This document shows, piece by piece, positions 1 to 10,739 of a DNA stretch of 64,000 bases. Position numbers and translations under genes: made by a program. Every line of letters begins with the position of its first letter. Position 1 is the first letter of the stretch. The DNA comes from Xanthostigma xanthostigma (taxonomy: Eukaryota; Arthropoda; Insecta; Raphidioptera; Raphidiidae), in NCBI GenBank assembly GCA_963575645.1, contig OY754469.1, forward strand, positions 16,572,001 through 16,636,000, read 5' to 3'. Below the pieces are notes generated by a model. It saw only the letters and a list, made by a program, of their open reading frames with translations. It did not search any database and had not been told where the DNA came from.

Positions 1-108
1 TGTATTTTTTACTTTTTTTATTTAAAAAAATACAGTGTAAAGTCTTTATAACGAAACTCAAGGGACCGAGCATTTTTTATCGTTATAGAGAGTTACCGTT
101 ATATGGAG

Positions 109-576
109 TAGATATGAGCGCCGCGCCGGCGCGCCGTCGCCACCGACGATTCCCCCCCGCCGCCGCCGCCGTGAAAATGTAACGGCGCGCCGAGCGAAAA
201 GGCATATGTTTAAACGATCAGAAAATGTTGAAAACATATTTTTAAAGACTACTTTATATTTTTTTATGACTTAAAAGAAACATCTTTGTTTTCTCTAAGA
301 TTTATTTTCTTGTTAATTGTTATTAGAACTTTATGACAACGTTGATTTTTTCTGCCAATCGAAGTGCCAAAAATATTTTAGCTCTAGGCTAGAAACCATT
401 TCCTTATAAAGATAATTTGTGTTAAATAAATAATAATTCTGATTGTTAAACTACATGTTTTGTTTTATTGTATCCTGCCCATCATTAAAAAATGCTCCTA
501 AGGTCACGCCGCCGCCGCCGACCTTAAAAAGTCGGCGCGCCGCCGCCGCTCCTTTACCCATCGGCGCTCATATCTA
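109..576. mobile_element. Nested MITE with 8-bp target duplication (hAT-like)
   Basis: A perfect 15-bp terminal inverted repeat (TAGATATGAGCGCCG) bounds the element, and the same 8 bp, ATATGGAG, lies on both sides (101-108 and 577-584). The related subterminal sequence at about 690 reads through without the insert, which supports the borders. Just inside each end is a block almost entirely of G and C (about 116-190 and 505-560, rich in GCCGCC and GGCGCGCC), while the centre is AT-rich and non-coding. The 8-bp duplication suggests the hAT superfamily; the family is not recognised. Confidence 0.75.
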
Positions 577-739
577 ATATGGAGTGAAGAAAGAAAAACA
601 ACCAAATTAACAATAATCTTCAATGTACTGTATAATCTCTTTATAACGAATTTTAAGGGACCGAACATTTTTTTCGTTATAAAGAATTTTCGTTATATGG
701 AGGGAAGAAAGAAAAGTAACCAATTTTCACAAAATTAAG

Positions 740-967
740 TTATTCCAAACACATATACCTATAGTTTGTTAAATTTGCCTGACGTTTTTCGCTATGCCAA
801 TATTTGTTTTGTATTTTAAGTATCTTATGCATGCCTTGGGATGTGGTGGAATAATCTTCATTAAATAATAGGAATTTTTCGATAAGTTTGGCGTCATCAA
901 GTGCTTGTTGAATAGATGGTGATGGTTCAGAATGGTCCTCTTTATGTCTGTAAACATTTGCTGACGC
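740..967 (-). pseudogene. Tigger/pogo transposase C-terminal remnant
   Basis: Read on the minus strand without an ATG, this gives 75 codons and a stop. The text SIQQALDDAKLIEKFLLF, then FNEDYS and a tail with YWHSEKRQ, resembles the poorly charged C-terminal tail of Tigger-type transposases, as I remember the family. An in-frame stop (968-970) lies immediately upstream, and the DDE catalytic region is absent. It lies inside the 33-1126 element, which fits a deleted copy. Confidence 0.6.
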
Positions 968-1302
968 CTAAATATGAACATATTTCTTCGTAATAGGGAA
1001 TGGCTGTTGCGTTATAAAGAGGGTATTAATGTATAGGTTTTAAGGTAAACCAACCAAATCGTAAAAATTTCGACGTTATAGGGAGTTTTTCGTTATAACG
1101 AAGGACGTTATAAAGAGTTTACACTGTATGTAAGTTTTATATATCTAGCGGTTTATATATCTAGGGTGTAATGGAGTATATTATCAATCAGTATTATGTT
1201 AAAACGATACTTAGTGAGTTTTAAGTCACACGAGTGATAATATCATTGCGATCAAATAGGACAAAAACTATTTCTGAAATTTGTATAAAAATACTTGCAT
1301 AC

Positions 1303-1869
1303 CTTACTTAAGACATTCACGTGTGGTAAACTAATTTGAAGCATCGTCGACAAAGATAACAATAAAGTAGAAATAAATTTCGCAGGTTCGGAACAATAAT
1401 GCGAATCCACTATATGAACTGCGCATAAATGATAATCTAGTTTTTGTAGTTGATTAAAAATGTTTCTGATTGAATTATGATGAGTATACAGTTCTACTTG
1501 TCCCGGTAAATCAAAAATTAGATAGGAATCCGTCAAACTATTCAATTTTTCTAGCAACCAATCTAAATTTTTTTCTAAATATTCAACACAGTACATTAAT
1601 GCACCATTTGGACCTAAATTCAAATTATTCATCACGTCTTCGACTGTGATTAATTCCATTACGTCGATATCTGTTTCGTATGTCATATTTTCATTGGCTG
1701 GATCTAAATTAATTACGACTGTTTTACGATTCAACTTTCTATTCAAAAATTTCCACATTTCACCACAGTAAGTTGTTTTTCCTGAGCCTGGTGGCCCTAT
1801 AACAATCTGTCCAAATACCGATTTACTGACGCGTTGTCTTATCATTGCAATTTGAGAATTTTCACACAT
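1303..1869 (-). CDS. GPN2: GPN-loop GTPase 2, first coding exon (partial gene)
   Basis: This is the N-terminal 189 residues of a GPN-loop GTPase, closest to GPN2 among the three eukaryotic paralogues. The family acts with GPN1/GPN3 in assembly and nuclear import of RNA polymerase II. Visible motifs: P-loop GPPGSGKTT (residues 25-33), LDPANE (55-60), the signature Gly-Pro-Asn loop in LGPNGA (85-90), the switch-II-like [13 protein letters not shown] (118-130), and NVLSK at the exon end, where the SKxD guanine-specificity motif would be split by the intron. The start at 1869 gives a normal N terminus. The donor is AAG|GTATGC, placing the exon end at 1303; the reading frame running on to 1252 is intron. 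Family members are about 300 residues, so roughly 120 C-terminal residues lie beyond the left edge; I found no further exon in 1-1300. Confidence 0.92.
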
Positions 1870-1944
1870 TTTTTAGGTTATAATTGACATTAAAACAATA
1901 TTATGCATATATTTAACTTATACATTTATGATTAATTCCAATAA

Positions 1945-2121
1945 TCACGATTTTATTTTTGGCTCTAATAATAACATGAAGACATTTTCCTCCTCGTCTT
2001 GTAGTTCGAAATATGACACTGGACTACAAAACACACTTTTTTTAATACTTGTTAGTGGCCTGGCTCTTGCCTTTGGCCAGTTGCCGTATTGCTTAGCTTG
2101 ATTTAATGTTGTCTTTGCTTC
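1945..2121 (-). CDS. Possible C-terminal exon of an unrecognised gene
   Basis: Fifty-eight sense codons and a TGA on the minus strand, ending only 75 bp upstream of the GPN2 start. The predicted text is protein-like: basic and polar first (YGNWPKARARPL, SIKKSVFCSPVSY), then acidic and hydrophobic (FELQDEEENVFMLLLEPKIKS). There is no ATG; an in-frame TAA at 2122-2124 means it could only be joined by splicing, with a weak, poorly pyrimidine-rich acceptor (TATTAAG). No canonical AATAAA follows. If real, it ends a gene lying head-to-tail with GPN2. I do not recognise the protein, and chance openness in AT-rich DNA is possible. Confidence 0.25.
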   Translation of the reverse strand, partial: EAKTTLNQAKQYGNWPKARARPLTSIKKSVFCSPVSYFELQDEEENVFMLLLEPKIKS

Positions 2122-2330
2122 TTAATATTTTTATTTGTCCTTCCTTCAAATATTGATAGATTGCTCAAAACACACTGTTTTGTGCACTTGACTTTGACAG
2201 TTCATGCCAGGTTCATGCAAATTTGTTATTTTTATTTGTCACTAGGAGTATAGACATTTTACATTAGATTGAAGTAGAGAAAACACTGATCTCTACCATA
2301 TGGATTGATTGTGAATACCATATTAAATTA

Positions 2331-2470
2331 TTAAAATCTTTGATTAACGTCTGAATAGAACTCTTCAAATAAATAAAATTATCGACCAATTTTTTTCAGA
2401 CTATATATTAACAAAAATAATAAAATTATAAATCAATATTTCACTAGATGACGTTTCGATCCGGATTTTC
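2331..2470. repeat. MITE copy related to 52.5 kb
   Basis: The segment TTTGATTAACGTCTGA followed by AATAAAATTATCGACCAATT and a GATCCGGA block recurs, in inverted order, at 52537-52760, and the GATCCGGA/CTTCTTCAGAA motif recurs beside the palindrome at 25.2 kb. No transposase is seen; it is treated as a short inverted-repeat element of unknown superfamily. Confidence 0.5.
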
Positions 2471-2583
2471 TTCATAAATAAAATTTATATCCAGAAATAA
2501 GGGTACATGCATAATATATTTGTACATGTTATAATCCACTACTAGTCGACACATAAAATGTAATATTTTAAATCGATTAGGGC

Positions 2584-2790
2584 AATAGAGATATTAGACT
2601 AGAGTACGCGAGTGAGCCGTGAAAGTGTCTGCAATTCAGACAGAGAACAGTTCCTTATCTTTATGGTAACTAATGATACAAAACAATACCGATTTGAGTA
2701 AACAAATATCTGGTTTTCTGGGTTTTCTGCAGCATTCTCTCTCTCTCAACTGACGACATTTTCACTTATGGATGATTAGGGCTCATCGAT
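2584..2790. repeat. Dispersed repeat, copy 1 (pair with 7.9 kb)
   Basis: About 200 bp closely matches 7868-8096 in the same orientation, sharing GTGAAAGTGTCTGCAATT, AACAGTTCCTTATCT and ATGGTAACTAATGAT. The second copy shows inverted ends, so this is probably a MITE. No coding content. Confidence 0.6.
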
Positions 2791-3122
2791 AAAATATTTC
2801 TGATTGGAACACGGCTTTCTGTGGTCAAGGTTTTTGAATTACAGAGGATGCCTCGTTCAACGTAATCGCGGGAATGACGTCGGTTTTCAAACCATTATAT
2901 TTTTCTCAATCTATAAGGGGCTCTTTATTCATTACGTGTCAGACAATTTTAACCACTTTCTGACCCCCACCCCCTACGTAAGAAAGAAAAATACTTGGAT
3001 GAACCCCCCTTCAGTCTTACCTAAGATCAGTATCTACCAAAATTGCAAAGAAAATGTAGAAAAAATATAAAAACGCGTTGGTTTGTGTTACAAAAAAGTA
3101 ACGTTTTAATATGAATCGGTAA

Positions 3123-3522
3123 TGCCCGGTTTACATTATTCCAGTGCTGGACTGGATTCGTTGTCTACATTATTCCAGTCATTTAGAAGCCGTTTTCATT
3201 GTGAACACCACAGTGACAATGATTTCAAAAAGAGATCAGTTTCGAAAATGTTTCAAACGTGCTCAATCACTCTTGCTACAAGAAGTTATTAATGAGGTTG
3301 ATAATGAACTAAGAAAAAAGGAACGGAATGGCACTGGATTGGCCGTCTACATTATTCCAGTTGCACTGGATTGATCGCACTGGATTCAAAAGTAGGCCGC
3401 GAATCCAGTTACTGGACTGGAATGCTTACTGGATCCAGTGCATTCCAGTGAGGGTTTACATTATTCCAGTTGCAATCCAGCACTGGACTGGATCGCTGGA
3501 CTGGAATAATGTAAACCGGGCA
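3123..3522. mobile_element. PIF/Harbinger-like MITE
   Basis: A 400-bp element bounded by a 23-bp inverted repeat beginning TGCCCGGTTTACATTATTCC, with the 3-bp duplication TAA on both sides (3120-3122 and 3523-3525), typical of PIF/Harbinger. The second half is dense in CCAGT/ACTGG, giving many internal foldbacks. A short open stretch (RDQFRKCFKRAQSLLL, then NEVDNELRKKERN) lies inside; it may be a scrap of transposase or captured sequence but cannot be assigned. Confidence 0.75.
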
Positions 3523-3525
3523 TAA

Positions 3526-5212
3526 CACATGTTTTACTCAAAATGTGAATCAGTCCAGGGCTTTGAAGAATGTGAAGCGAGTATTATTGTATAGATATTG
3601 GTAGTTTTTCATAAAAAAAAACTAATAAATCATGAAATGATAGAGCAGTCTAGGGGGAGGTAGATTTTTTTAAAACGATTTCCTTGAACAGAGGGTACGG
3701 CGGATAAATTTTTCAAACAATCACATAATGTTAATAAACAAACACCTGGAGAGCAAAATACATGAAGATAGAGCAAATTAAGGCGATTAATTTGAGCCCT
3801 CACACTAAATCACACAAATAATTTACATACATAGCACACCAAAAAAAGTATGTCTCTCCCCTTCTTAACCCCAAAAGTGTTCGGTTTAAATAATTCCAAA
3901 TCTTCTTGGTTTCCAGTTTTGGAAACCGTAATCCATTTGTATTTCTACCTAACGTTTCGCCTACATCTGTGGTAGACAAAATCTTGGTTCCAAGATCTCC
4001 GAGAACAGTAACAGAACCGTCTCCGTCTTGCGCAGTAGCTAAAACGAAACTGGATTGGTTTTTGAGCTACTGTGCAAGACTGATACTGATTTTGCCAACC
4101 GCATAATTAAGAATAGCCGATAAGTAATCTTTTTTGTTTAACTTTTTATTCTTAGCTATTTGGAAGATAAAAATAGTGGGCAATATTTAAAATAAATAAC
4201 ATTTCAACAACGGTGTCGTGTTTTTGTAATCCGTGCTTTTAACTCATTTGAGACGATTTGTGTCGTCTTTAATATTTTATAAACATGCCTTTAAACGAAT
4301 AAAATAAATAAGCATCGAATAAAGGACCTTGAAAATTGGAACACATGTAAATTGTGAACAATAACACATATTTTAATAGTTAAATCACGTACATATTGTA
4401 TGTTATTTATGCTTAAAAGAACATAAAATTTTCATATTAATGCCTTAATTAAATTAATGACATAATTTGTATATGCATGGCGTTAAATTTATAATATCAT
4501 AACAGAAAATTTACATACGTTTTTATAAACAGTAAGTACTAAAATGAATAAAATTATAAGAAGCAGCATTCGTTAACACAGCGCTTATTGCCGTTCCCCT
4601 CCTGCACCTTACTGTTTTCAACCATTGCAGGCACTCCCTCTCTCACACCGTTATATGAAACTGTTAATCTATGCCTCACAACATGTTTGGTTTTAACTTA
4701 GAATGTTTCAGACTTCTGCATCCGTATCTGCAACCGTCGTTGCGGAGCTTTTACGGATGCGGATGTGATGCAAGGCATGACAAGAATATCGAAGGCGGGC
4801 CCGGCACTTGACGCGCCAATAATAATTAACACGTTACGAACGTTTGCGAAAACGCGAAATTCGATTATTGGAATAAAAATAATGGCTTGCTTAATAAAAG
4901 TGATAATAAATCACATTCTCTTTAACTTAGAGTTTTGACGAACGATTTCCGTTGTAAAGGCTGGCATACGAAAGTTTACTGTATTGCTCCTGATCCATTG
5001 TCGAGTAAAACACAGTCCACACTCCACAGACGCTACTTGGATTAATTTGGTGCTCCAGGTCCAGTGGCGTGTCGAACATTCGAGCTTCAATAACCAGCTA
5101 TTTAGATTTTAGCTGCGAAAACTCTCGGCGTGTGGTACCACGCTACATTGGCGGTATCCCATGCTACGCCAAAATTTCAAATTCTACGAGCTACAAGCTT
5201 GACCGCAATCTT
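3526..5212. other. Intergenic stretch with minor repeats
   Basis: No gene recognised. 3990-4090 carries a segment (AACAGAACCGTCTCCGTC, GCGCAGTAGCTAAAAC) that recurs near 29985-30100. 4700-4790 has an imperfect inverted repeat around GCATCCGTA/TACGGATGC, resembling an old hAT end. 4800-5200 has more ordinary base composition and leads into the promoter-like site below. Confidence 0.5.
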
Positions 5213-5245
5213 TATATAATCGCGGTTTTGTTGCTGATTCAGTAG
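5213..5245 (+). promoter_or_regulatory. Orphan TATA plus initiator core promoter candidate
   Basis: TATATAA at 5213-5219 is followed 28 bp later by TCAGT (5239-5243), the arthropod initiator, with its A at 5241. The spacing is canonical for an insect core promoter on the plus strand. No open reading frame or LTR border is evident downstream, so the transcript it might drive is unknown; it may be a transposon promoter. Confidence 0.35.
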
Positions 5246-5599
5246 CGAATTTAAAATCCAATACCTACATAAAAAAAAACAAATTATCAGGATAAATACT
5301 TAATAACAAATTCATATTTGTTTTTCCGTTATAATTTATGCGGATATTCATTTTATTTCCAAACTTAATATTATAGTACCTATTCGAATTAAATTTGTTG
5401 TGGCTTTCGTTTCGTAGTTCTAATTTGAGAACTGGTGAAAATACCAACTCGATTTTCTATTTATTATTAAATATTATTTTCTTTTACGGATTTTCACGGT
5501 TTGGAAGTAAATTAATGCTTGACATTCTGTCTGAATATTAAAATATAACCTAAAAAATCAACCACCAATGTTTTCTCGACGCATGTTTCGTTAATTATA

Positions 5600-6137
5600 T
5601 CTATACTAATATATAAAGCTGAAGAGTTTGTTTGTTTGAACGCGCTAATCTCAGGAACTACTGGTTCAAATTAAATACATTTTTTTTTGTTGGATAGCCC
5701 ATTTACCGAGGAAGGCTATAGGCTATATACTATTACGCTACGACCATTAGAAGCGGAGCTTTAATGAAAAATGTTGCAAAAAGTATCTCAAAAATAAGCT
5801 TCTATTCATGTGAAATACACTAACTAGATATACTCATATTAGTGATGAATGAACACAACCTCAGGTAGATCAATCGGTAGCGCATGCGACTGTCAATATC
5901 AGGGTCGTGGGTTCGAATTTATTTTAATTTTATTTAATTCATTAAAAAAAAATTATTAGTTAAAAAAAAGTTTAAATACTGCTCTTTATCGACAAAAACT
6001 TTTGAACGGTAACTCCGATCATCATGAAATTTGGACACAACATTCATCTCGGTAAACTAAAATGAATGTGTGTACTCATGTCCCTTCCTTCCCCATTCAT
6101 TCTTTTGCACCCGGGTGAAACCGGGCGGGACCGCTAG
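5600..6137 (+). mobile_element. Non-autonomous Helitron, copy A
   Basis: Starts with TC (TCTATACTAATATATAAAGC) directly after A and ends in CTAG directly before T, the Helitron arrangement. A GC hairpin (CCCGGGTGAAACCGGG) lies just before the 3' end. No target duplication, as expected. No Rep/helicase coding. Related copies lie in the opposite orientation at 20130-20732 and 27515-27877. It carries a tRNA-like segment at 5858-5918. Confidence 0.85.
5858..5918 (+). other. tRNA-Lys-like segment inside Helitron A (truncated)
   Basis: Contains an A-box-like stretch (TAGATCAATCGGTAGCGC), an anticodon-arm-like stretch and the B box GGGTTCGAA, after which this copy diverges into T-rich sequence and lacks the 3' half of the T arm. 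The fuller version is in Helitron B (20400-20471). Confidence 0.6.
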
Positions 6138-6782
6138 TTGCTTAATAAATTTCTTGATTATGCTAATGCTGAACCTACATTGGATTCGTATTTCTCCCGA
6201 TCTAATGTCGGCCGACATCAGCAGAAAAGCAAACACCAAGATTCTAATGTAGATGCTTGTATTGAAAAGAAAAATCCGATGCGACAAGAAACGATGGCCG
6301 ACGGGTTGGCCGATCAAATGTGTTTGTTTTCATTCTGATGGCAAATAATGACCAGAAAAATTGACAAAGGCAAGAGTTGTTGAATATAGTAAAACATTTC
6401 TATAGTCATCAGGGGCGGATGGGCTCAACTATTCCGGCCCGGGGAAGTAAGATTCCGATCCCGTCATGAATACTATTTTTTCTAGTGAGCGTTCAACACT
6501 CTCTATTCGCCGCCACAAAAATTATATTTTACAGTTGTGAGAGCTATTACAGCAAATTAAAAAAATAATAAAACAATTCTAGTGAACGGCGGAAAACTCT
6601 CAAAATTCCTGTGCCGAACGCCGCACGGAAGTTTACAAACCTAGTTTAGGTTTCGGTTCTAGTTTCGGCAGATTTTCTGCCGACACCGAAACTAAAATAA
6701 AACTCCAATTTAACATCGAAACTCGCCGAAACCGAAAGTTCGGTCTGACACTAGATATCACTTGAAAACACTTAAAGATTGA
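6138..6782. other. Stretch with transposon scraps
   Basis: No gene seen. 6200-6220 is a local palindrome (GTCGGCCGAC). 6415-6460 begins CAGGGGCGGATGGGC, like one end of a hAT element. 6640-6750 repeats CCGAAACT motifs and includes a CGGCAGATTTTCTGCCG hairpin, probably another element end. Confidence 0.4.
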
Positions 6783-7241
6783 TTAGCCGTTACCCGCGGC
6801 TTCGAACGCGATTGAGACGAAACACGGATGCATTTCCATTATAGATGGCATATAGTTACTATGTAATCTATGGTTACTCCTTTCTCGACGTAGACCCCCC
6901 CCAACAATTTTATGACATTCACGTGATTAACGTCCTGACACCCATGTTGATCTTTAGACTATTTACCTCTTTTCACCCTCTGAAGGGGTTGTTTTTGAAA
7001 AAGCATCAAACACTTGTTTATTTATTTGTTGACAGGAGAAATTCTGCGCATTTTAGAATGAAAATTTTGAACCCCCGTTACACCCTTTTAGGAGTTGGAT
7101 TTTCAAAAATACGTTCTTAGCGGATGCCTACGTCATAATAACTATCTGTGTGCCTTTCAGCCCAATTCGTCCAGTGGTTTGAGCTGTGTGTTGATAGATC
7201 AGTCAGTCAGTCAGTCACGGTTTTTATTTTATATATTTAGA
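6783..7241 (-). mobile_element. Helitron remnant (minus orientation)
   Basis: Begins TTAGCCGTTACCCGCGGC, a one-base variant of the CTAG-ending Helitron 3' terminus read in reverse, and ends TATATATTTAGA before T, the reverse of a TC 5' start. A CAGT tandem repeat lies at 7199-7216. Open frames inside do not resemble protein. Confidence 0.5.
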
Positions 7242-7867
7242 TTTTGATGAACCTTAGTACACTATAAATTGATATCCAAACTTATCGTAGTTTTTACTCC
7301 GTCACGTCACGGTGATTAATTAGAATAAGTTTTCGTCAAAACTGACATTAACCCAATCGAATCAGCAATCAGACGTGCGATTATCATGGACAAAAGTTAG
7401 TGCTAAAATAAATAAATAAAATATTTCATAATGACCGATGTGTGATAACACGTACTTTTATTACATTTGTTTTAATGACCTATTTTATACGAGGTGTAAC
7501 CTAATTATTCCGATTAAATTCATTAATCCGTAGATATAGAGTGGCTGGGGTTCTATTTGTTAGATTGCAGTGGGTAATAAAAAAGTCAATTACAGGTGTG
7601 CCGTGCTCAAAATAATTACTTTACTAAGAGGGAATGGGGTTATAACAATTATCTGAAATTAGTTTAAAACGAGTTTATGTTCAGTAGTGTGTATAATGGA
7701 CTCGTAAATTCATTTTTTTCAATTTTTTGGGCAAGATACTTTTAACATACATATCAAAGTATTGATTGGGTTCAAAAATGTTGGTTCTGGTCGCATTCTC
7801 GATTAGTAAACTAAATTTAATGTTAAAAAAATTATTCGTCTGCCTGTGCGAAACGAACGGATTTAAC
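7242..7867. other. Intergenic stretch, nothing recognised
   Basis: AT-rich sequence with no supported gene, RNA or complete repeat. Confidence 0.5.
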
Positions 7868-8096
7868 CATAGAGATATTACAATAGACTATAGAGTGCGC
7901 AAGAGTTCAGTGAAAGTGTCTGCAATTAAGAGAGAGAGAACAGTTCCTTATCTCTATGGTAACTAATGATGCAAAACAATGCTGATTTGAGTAAACAAAT
8001 TTCTGGTTTTCAGCAGCGTTCTCTGTGTTAACTTAGGACACTTTCACTTATGGCAAGCATCCGCACTAGCGTACTCTAGTTACTTATATCTTTATG
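7868..8096. mobile_element. MITE, copy 2 (pair with 2.6 kb)
   Basis: Ends are imperfect inverted repeats: CCATAGAGATATTA at the left and the complement of CCATAAAGATATAAGTAACT at the right, followed inward by related TAGAGTGCGC/TAGAGTACGC blocks. The interior matches 2584-2790 closely. No coding sequence. Confidence 0.55.
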
Positions 8097-9052
8097 GATT
8101 TAACTCAACTACTGAAGCTATTGACATGAAATTAACACTAGCGACCCGATGTTCCAGTGGCAGTCAAGCTGAGAACTAAAACTTTTAAATATAATGGCGT
8201 CGCTATGGGAACCCCATATAAATAGCAGTTGGTAAATTATAGTCTGCTTTTTTTTTTTTTTTAATGGAGGTTAAATTATGTCAAATTTTTTAACGTTAGG
8301 TTTTTGAAATTTTTGAAACATACAATTTTTACAACCACTAAAGTTTAACTTAAAATTCACATAAATATCAGTCAATGCGAGTTTCAAAAAATACTCAATT
8401 ATAACACAACAATAACAAAAATAACTAGATCTGGTATATCTCACAATAAAAAAACGAACTATGCAACGTTAGGTGACGCCCAATGTACCAAAAAAGTTTA
8501 AAGATCTTGCTGATGACCATTTTACATTGCTAATTTGCTACAATGGGAAAAGGAGATGCAACTAACTGTCCATTTCTAAATAGTCTAAATTACACAGTAA
8601 AATCTTGAAACCAGTATGTTGTTTCATCGTAATATATCAAAAGGTTCAACACCCCCCCCCCCCCCCCGCGAAATGATTTAGCCAATCCACCGTTTTATAC
8701 ATACTACTAAAATATTTTCGACCCTTTTTTTGGATCTGTGGATTCCACGTTTTTCGGCATCCATCTGAAATGTAACAATTAAGGAAGAGTGACAGAAATG
8801 CTCCATCCCTCTCGCTCATCTTTCTTTATTACATTTTATGCCGTTTAGGTGTTGATCCTTGATCAGTACAAGGTTAAATAAGTTTTTTCGTAACTAACAA
8901 ATTACATTTACAAATAATACGGATTTATGAAATGTTTGGTAAACTTCCCCAATCAAACAAGGTGTGAAGGGGAGTTATCAGTGTGGCGAGCGAAGTGGTC
9001 AAAAACCGTTGCTGCGGAATGGCCCACTCATGGAACTAGTTATTAGTTCCAT
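8097..9052. other. Intergenic stretch with poly-C tract
   Basis: No gene seen. A run of 16 C lies at 8652-8667. The remainder is AT-rich and leads into a hAT transposase remnant. Confidence 0.5.
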
Positions 9053-9339
9053 GGGCCCACTACACCACTAGAAGCGCTGAACAGCTGTAACGCAGTATAA
9101 TGTTTCCCATAATCCACAAGCCACTGTCAATACTCGTGACGCTACCTGTGTCGATGGCGACACCAGAGCGTACTTTTTCCTCATTGAGGAGGCAAAAAAC
9201 ATTTTTGAGAAACAGCATGGGACAGTCACGACTGACTGGATTAGCCTTGATGAGCGTTCATCGTGATGTCAAGATCAGTCCAGAGATCGCTGTCACGCGC
9301 TTTATTTCTGGTGACAATCCGCGTCGGTTGCTTTTTTAA
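9053..9339 (+). pseudogene. hAT transposase C-terminal (dimerisation) remnant
   Basis: 9100-9339 encodes FPIIHKPLSILVTLPVSMAT then PERTFSSLRRQKTFLRN and GQSRLTGLALMSVHRDV, the C-terminal dimerisation region of hAT transposases (ZMYM1-like group, recognised from family knowledge). The preceding PTTPLEALNSCNAV (9053-9094) is in another frame, so at least one frameshift separates them. The BED finger and catalytic DDE core are missing. This is a dead fragment. Confidence 0.75.
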
Positions 9340-9448
9340 TTAAACTTTTTATTTATGTTAAATTATACTATGTATAATAAACATATATTATAATTTTACA
9401 TAAATGAAGTTGTTACTAGTCTTATTGTCTCTGGTCCAGAGCTCGACA

Positions 9449-9468
9449 CCCCCCCCCCCCCCCCCCCC
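9449..9468 (+). repeat. Poly-C tract (20 C)
   Basis: Uninterrupted run of 20 C shortly downstream of the hAT remnant. Homopolymers of this length are also common assembly or sequencing trouble spots. Confidence 0.9.
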
Positions 9469-9596
9469 AAGTGAATTCCTGGCTACGGCCTTGGGTTGTA
9501 CTTATGGTTAAACTATTAAAAAGTAAGTATCTTTATTTAATTCACAAAATGTAGTGAGGAGAGGGTCAGTGATCAGGTCTTGCCCAGGGCTCAAAA

Positions 9597-10360
9597 TATG
9601 CACTAAAAAGTAAAAAATAATTGCGTATTGAAATGTTTTGGAGTCGGTGTCAGCCAAAATGAAATCTATTCCGAGAACTAGAGACATGTAAGATTTAAAT
9701 TGCTACTTTCGAATTCCGATGTGACACCGACTCCAAAAATAACAATAATTATTATTAGTGCATATTTTGAAGTCGGTTCAATTTTTTTGTTAAAAATATT
9801 TTATTTTTCTCTTTTTAGTGTTAGATATTTACTCAATAAATTATGCAGTTATTTTATGAAGTATTGCAATGGGTAGGCCAAGTATGCGTGCCTTTGAAAT
9901 TTGAGAGTTTCCCTCGATATCTCCGGATTCCACCATCAGATCAAGACTTGGTTCCGATGGGACCACCTCGGAAGTGCACTCTTTCGAATAAAAAATGAAT
10001 TTTGAAAATCGGTCCATAATTGACGGAGAAATCGGTGAACATACATAAAAAAAATTGGTTGTCTGTAAAGTCGGTTTACGGACGATAGTTTTATGTGATA
10101 ACGTCATAAAGAAACATTGATGAACTCTCTGACGTCACGCGAGAAGAGAGAAAAATGAGTACAAGCCGACGCTTGGGCCGATCGTGCCTCTCTATCGCTT
10201 ATACCGCGCTCTCGCTTGCACGCTCAGGCTCAGGCGGAACGTGACACTTTTTCGTGCGTGCAGCCGATGTTTCATCAATTTATAAGACGTTATCACGTCA
10301 AAAAATATATATACAGTCGAACATATAGAACCTCCTCTTTTTTTGAAGTCGATTAATAAA
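9597..10360. repeat. GAAGTCGGTT repeat family, copy 1
   Basis: Starts with CACTAAAAAGTAAAAAATAA, includes TTTTGGAGTCGGTGT and its complement as an inverted pair (9630-9740), then GAAATTTGAGAGTTTCCCTC and GTGCACTCTTTCGAATAAA, and ends near GAACCTCCTC. Most blocks recur in order at 44970-45455. A further segment (GTCTGTAAAGTCGGTTTACG) recurs at 10760. Class unknown; I recall this family from Lepidoptera. Confidence 0.6.
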
Positions 10361-10739
10361 ATAGTTTGTCTATTTAAAAAAAAATATTTTTGGAATACAT
10401 AGGCGAAATTAAATCAATACGGTGCATGTCCATGTAGTCAATCTTTTTTTATATGAAATAAGACACACACACAATAACAAAGAATAATTGTTATATAGGT
10501 AGTTGCTTTTATATACCATGTAGAGGTACATACCTTCAAGTTCCTAGCCGAATAGTCAATAAGTGTGTCTGTATGTCACAAAAGGTAACCTGTGCCATAT
10601 CGTTCATTCTCACGAATCGGTGAAAACGAAAATAACCGGCAAACGTACGATGAAAATGAACTATCATTTTCATCACCTATAATGACTAGCTTTGCGTAAT
10701 GAATCGTCGGCATTGCACTTTCAATGGCCGTTAAGTAGA

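Larger units (their letters stand above)
33..1126. mobile_element. pogo/Tigger-like (Tc1/mariner) element, non-autonomous
   Basis: The outer ends are inverted repeats: CAGTGTAAAGTCTTTATAAC at 33 and the complement of CAGTGTAAACTCTTTATAAC ending at 1126. TA dinucleotides flank both ends (31-32, 1127-1128), the target duplication expected of this superfamily. A further internal copy of the end (CTGTATAATCTCTTTATAAC) begins near 629, so this may be two copies, one inside the other. Degraded transposase sequence lies on the minus strand (740-967). A separate 468-bp element interrupts it at 109-576. Confidence 0.75.

Noticed and set aside
1975-2103. Plus-strand 42-residue frame with a signal-peptide-like stretch (MKTFSSSSCSS...)
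   Set aside because: It overlaps the better-supported minus-strand frame, is very short, and ends without further exons.
6845-7120. 91-codon plus-strand frame in the Helitron remnant
   Set aside because: Composition is that of translated repeat DNA; no domain, and it lies between Helitron termini.
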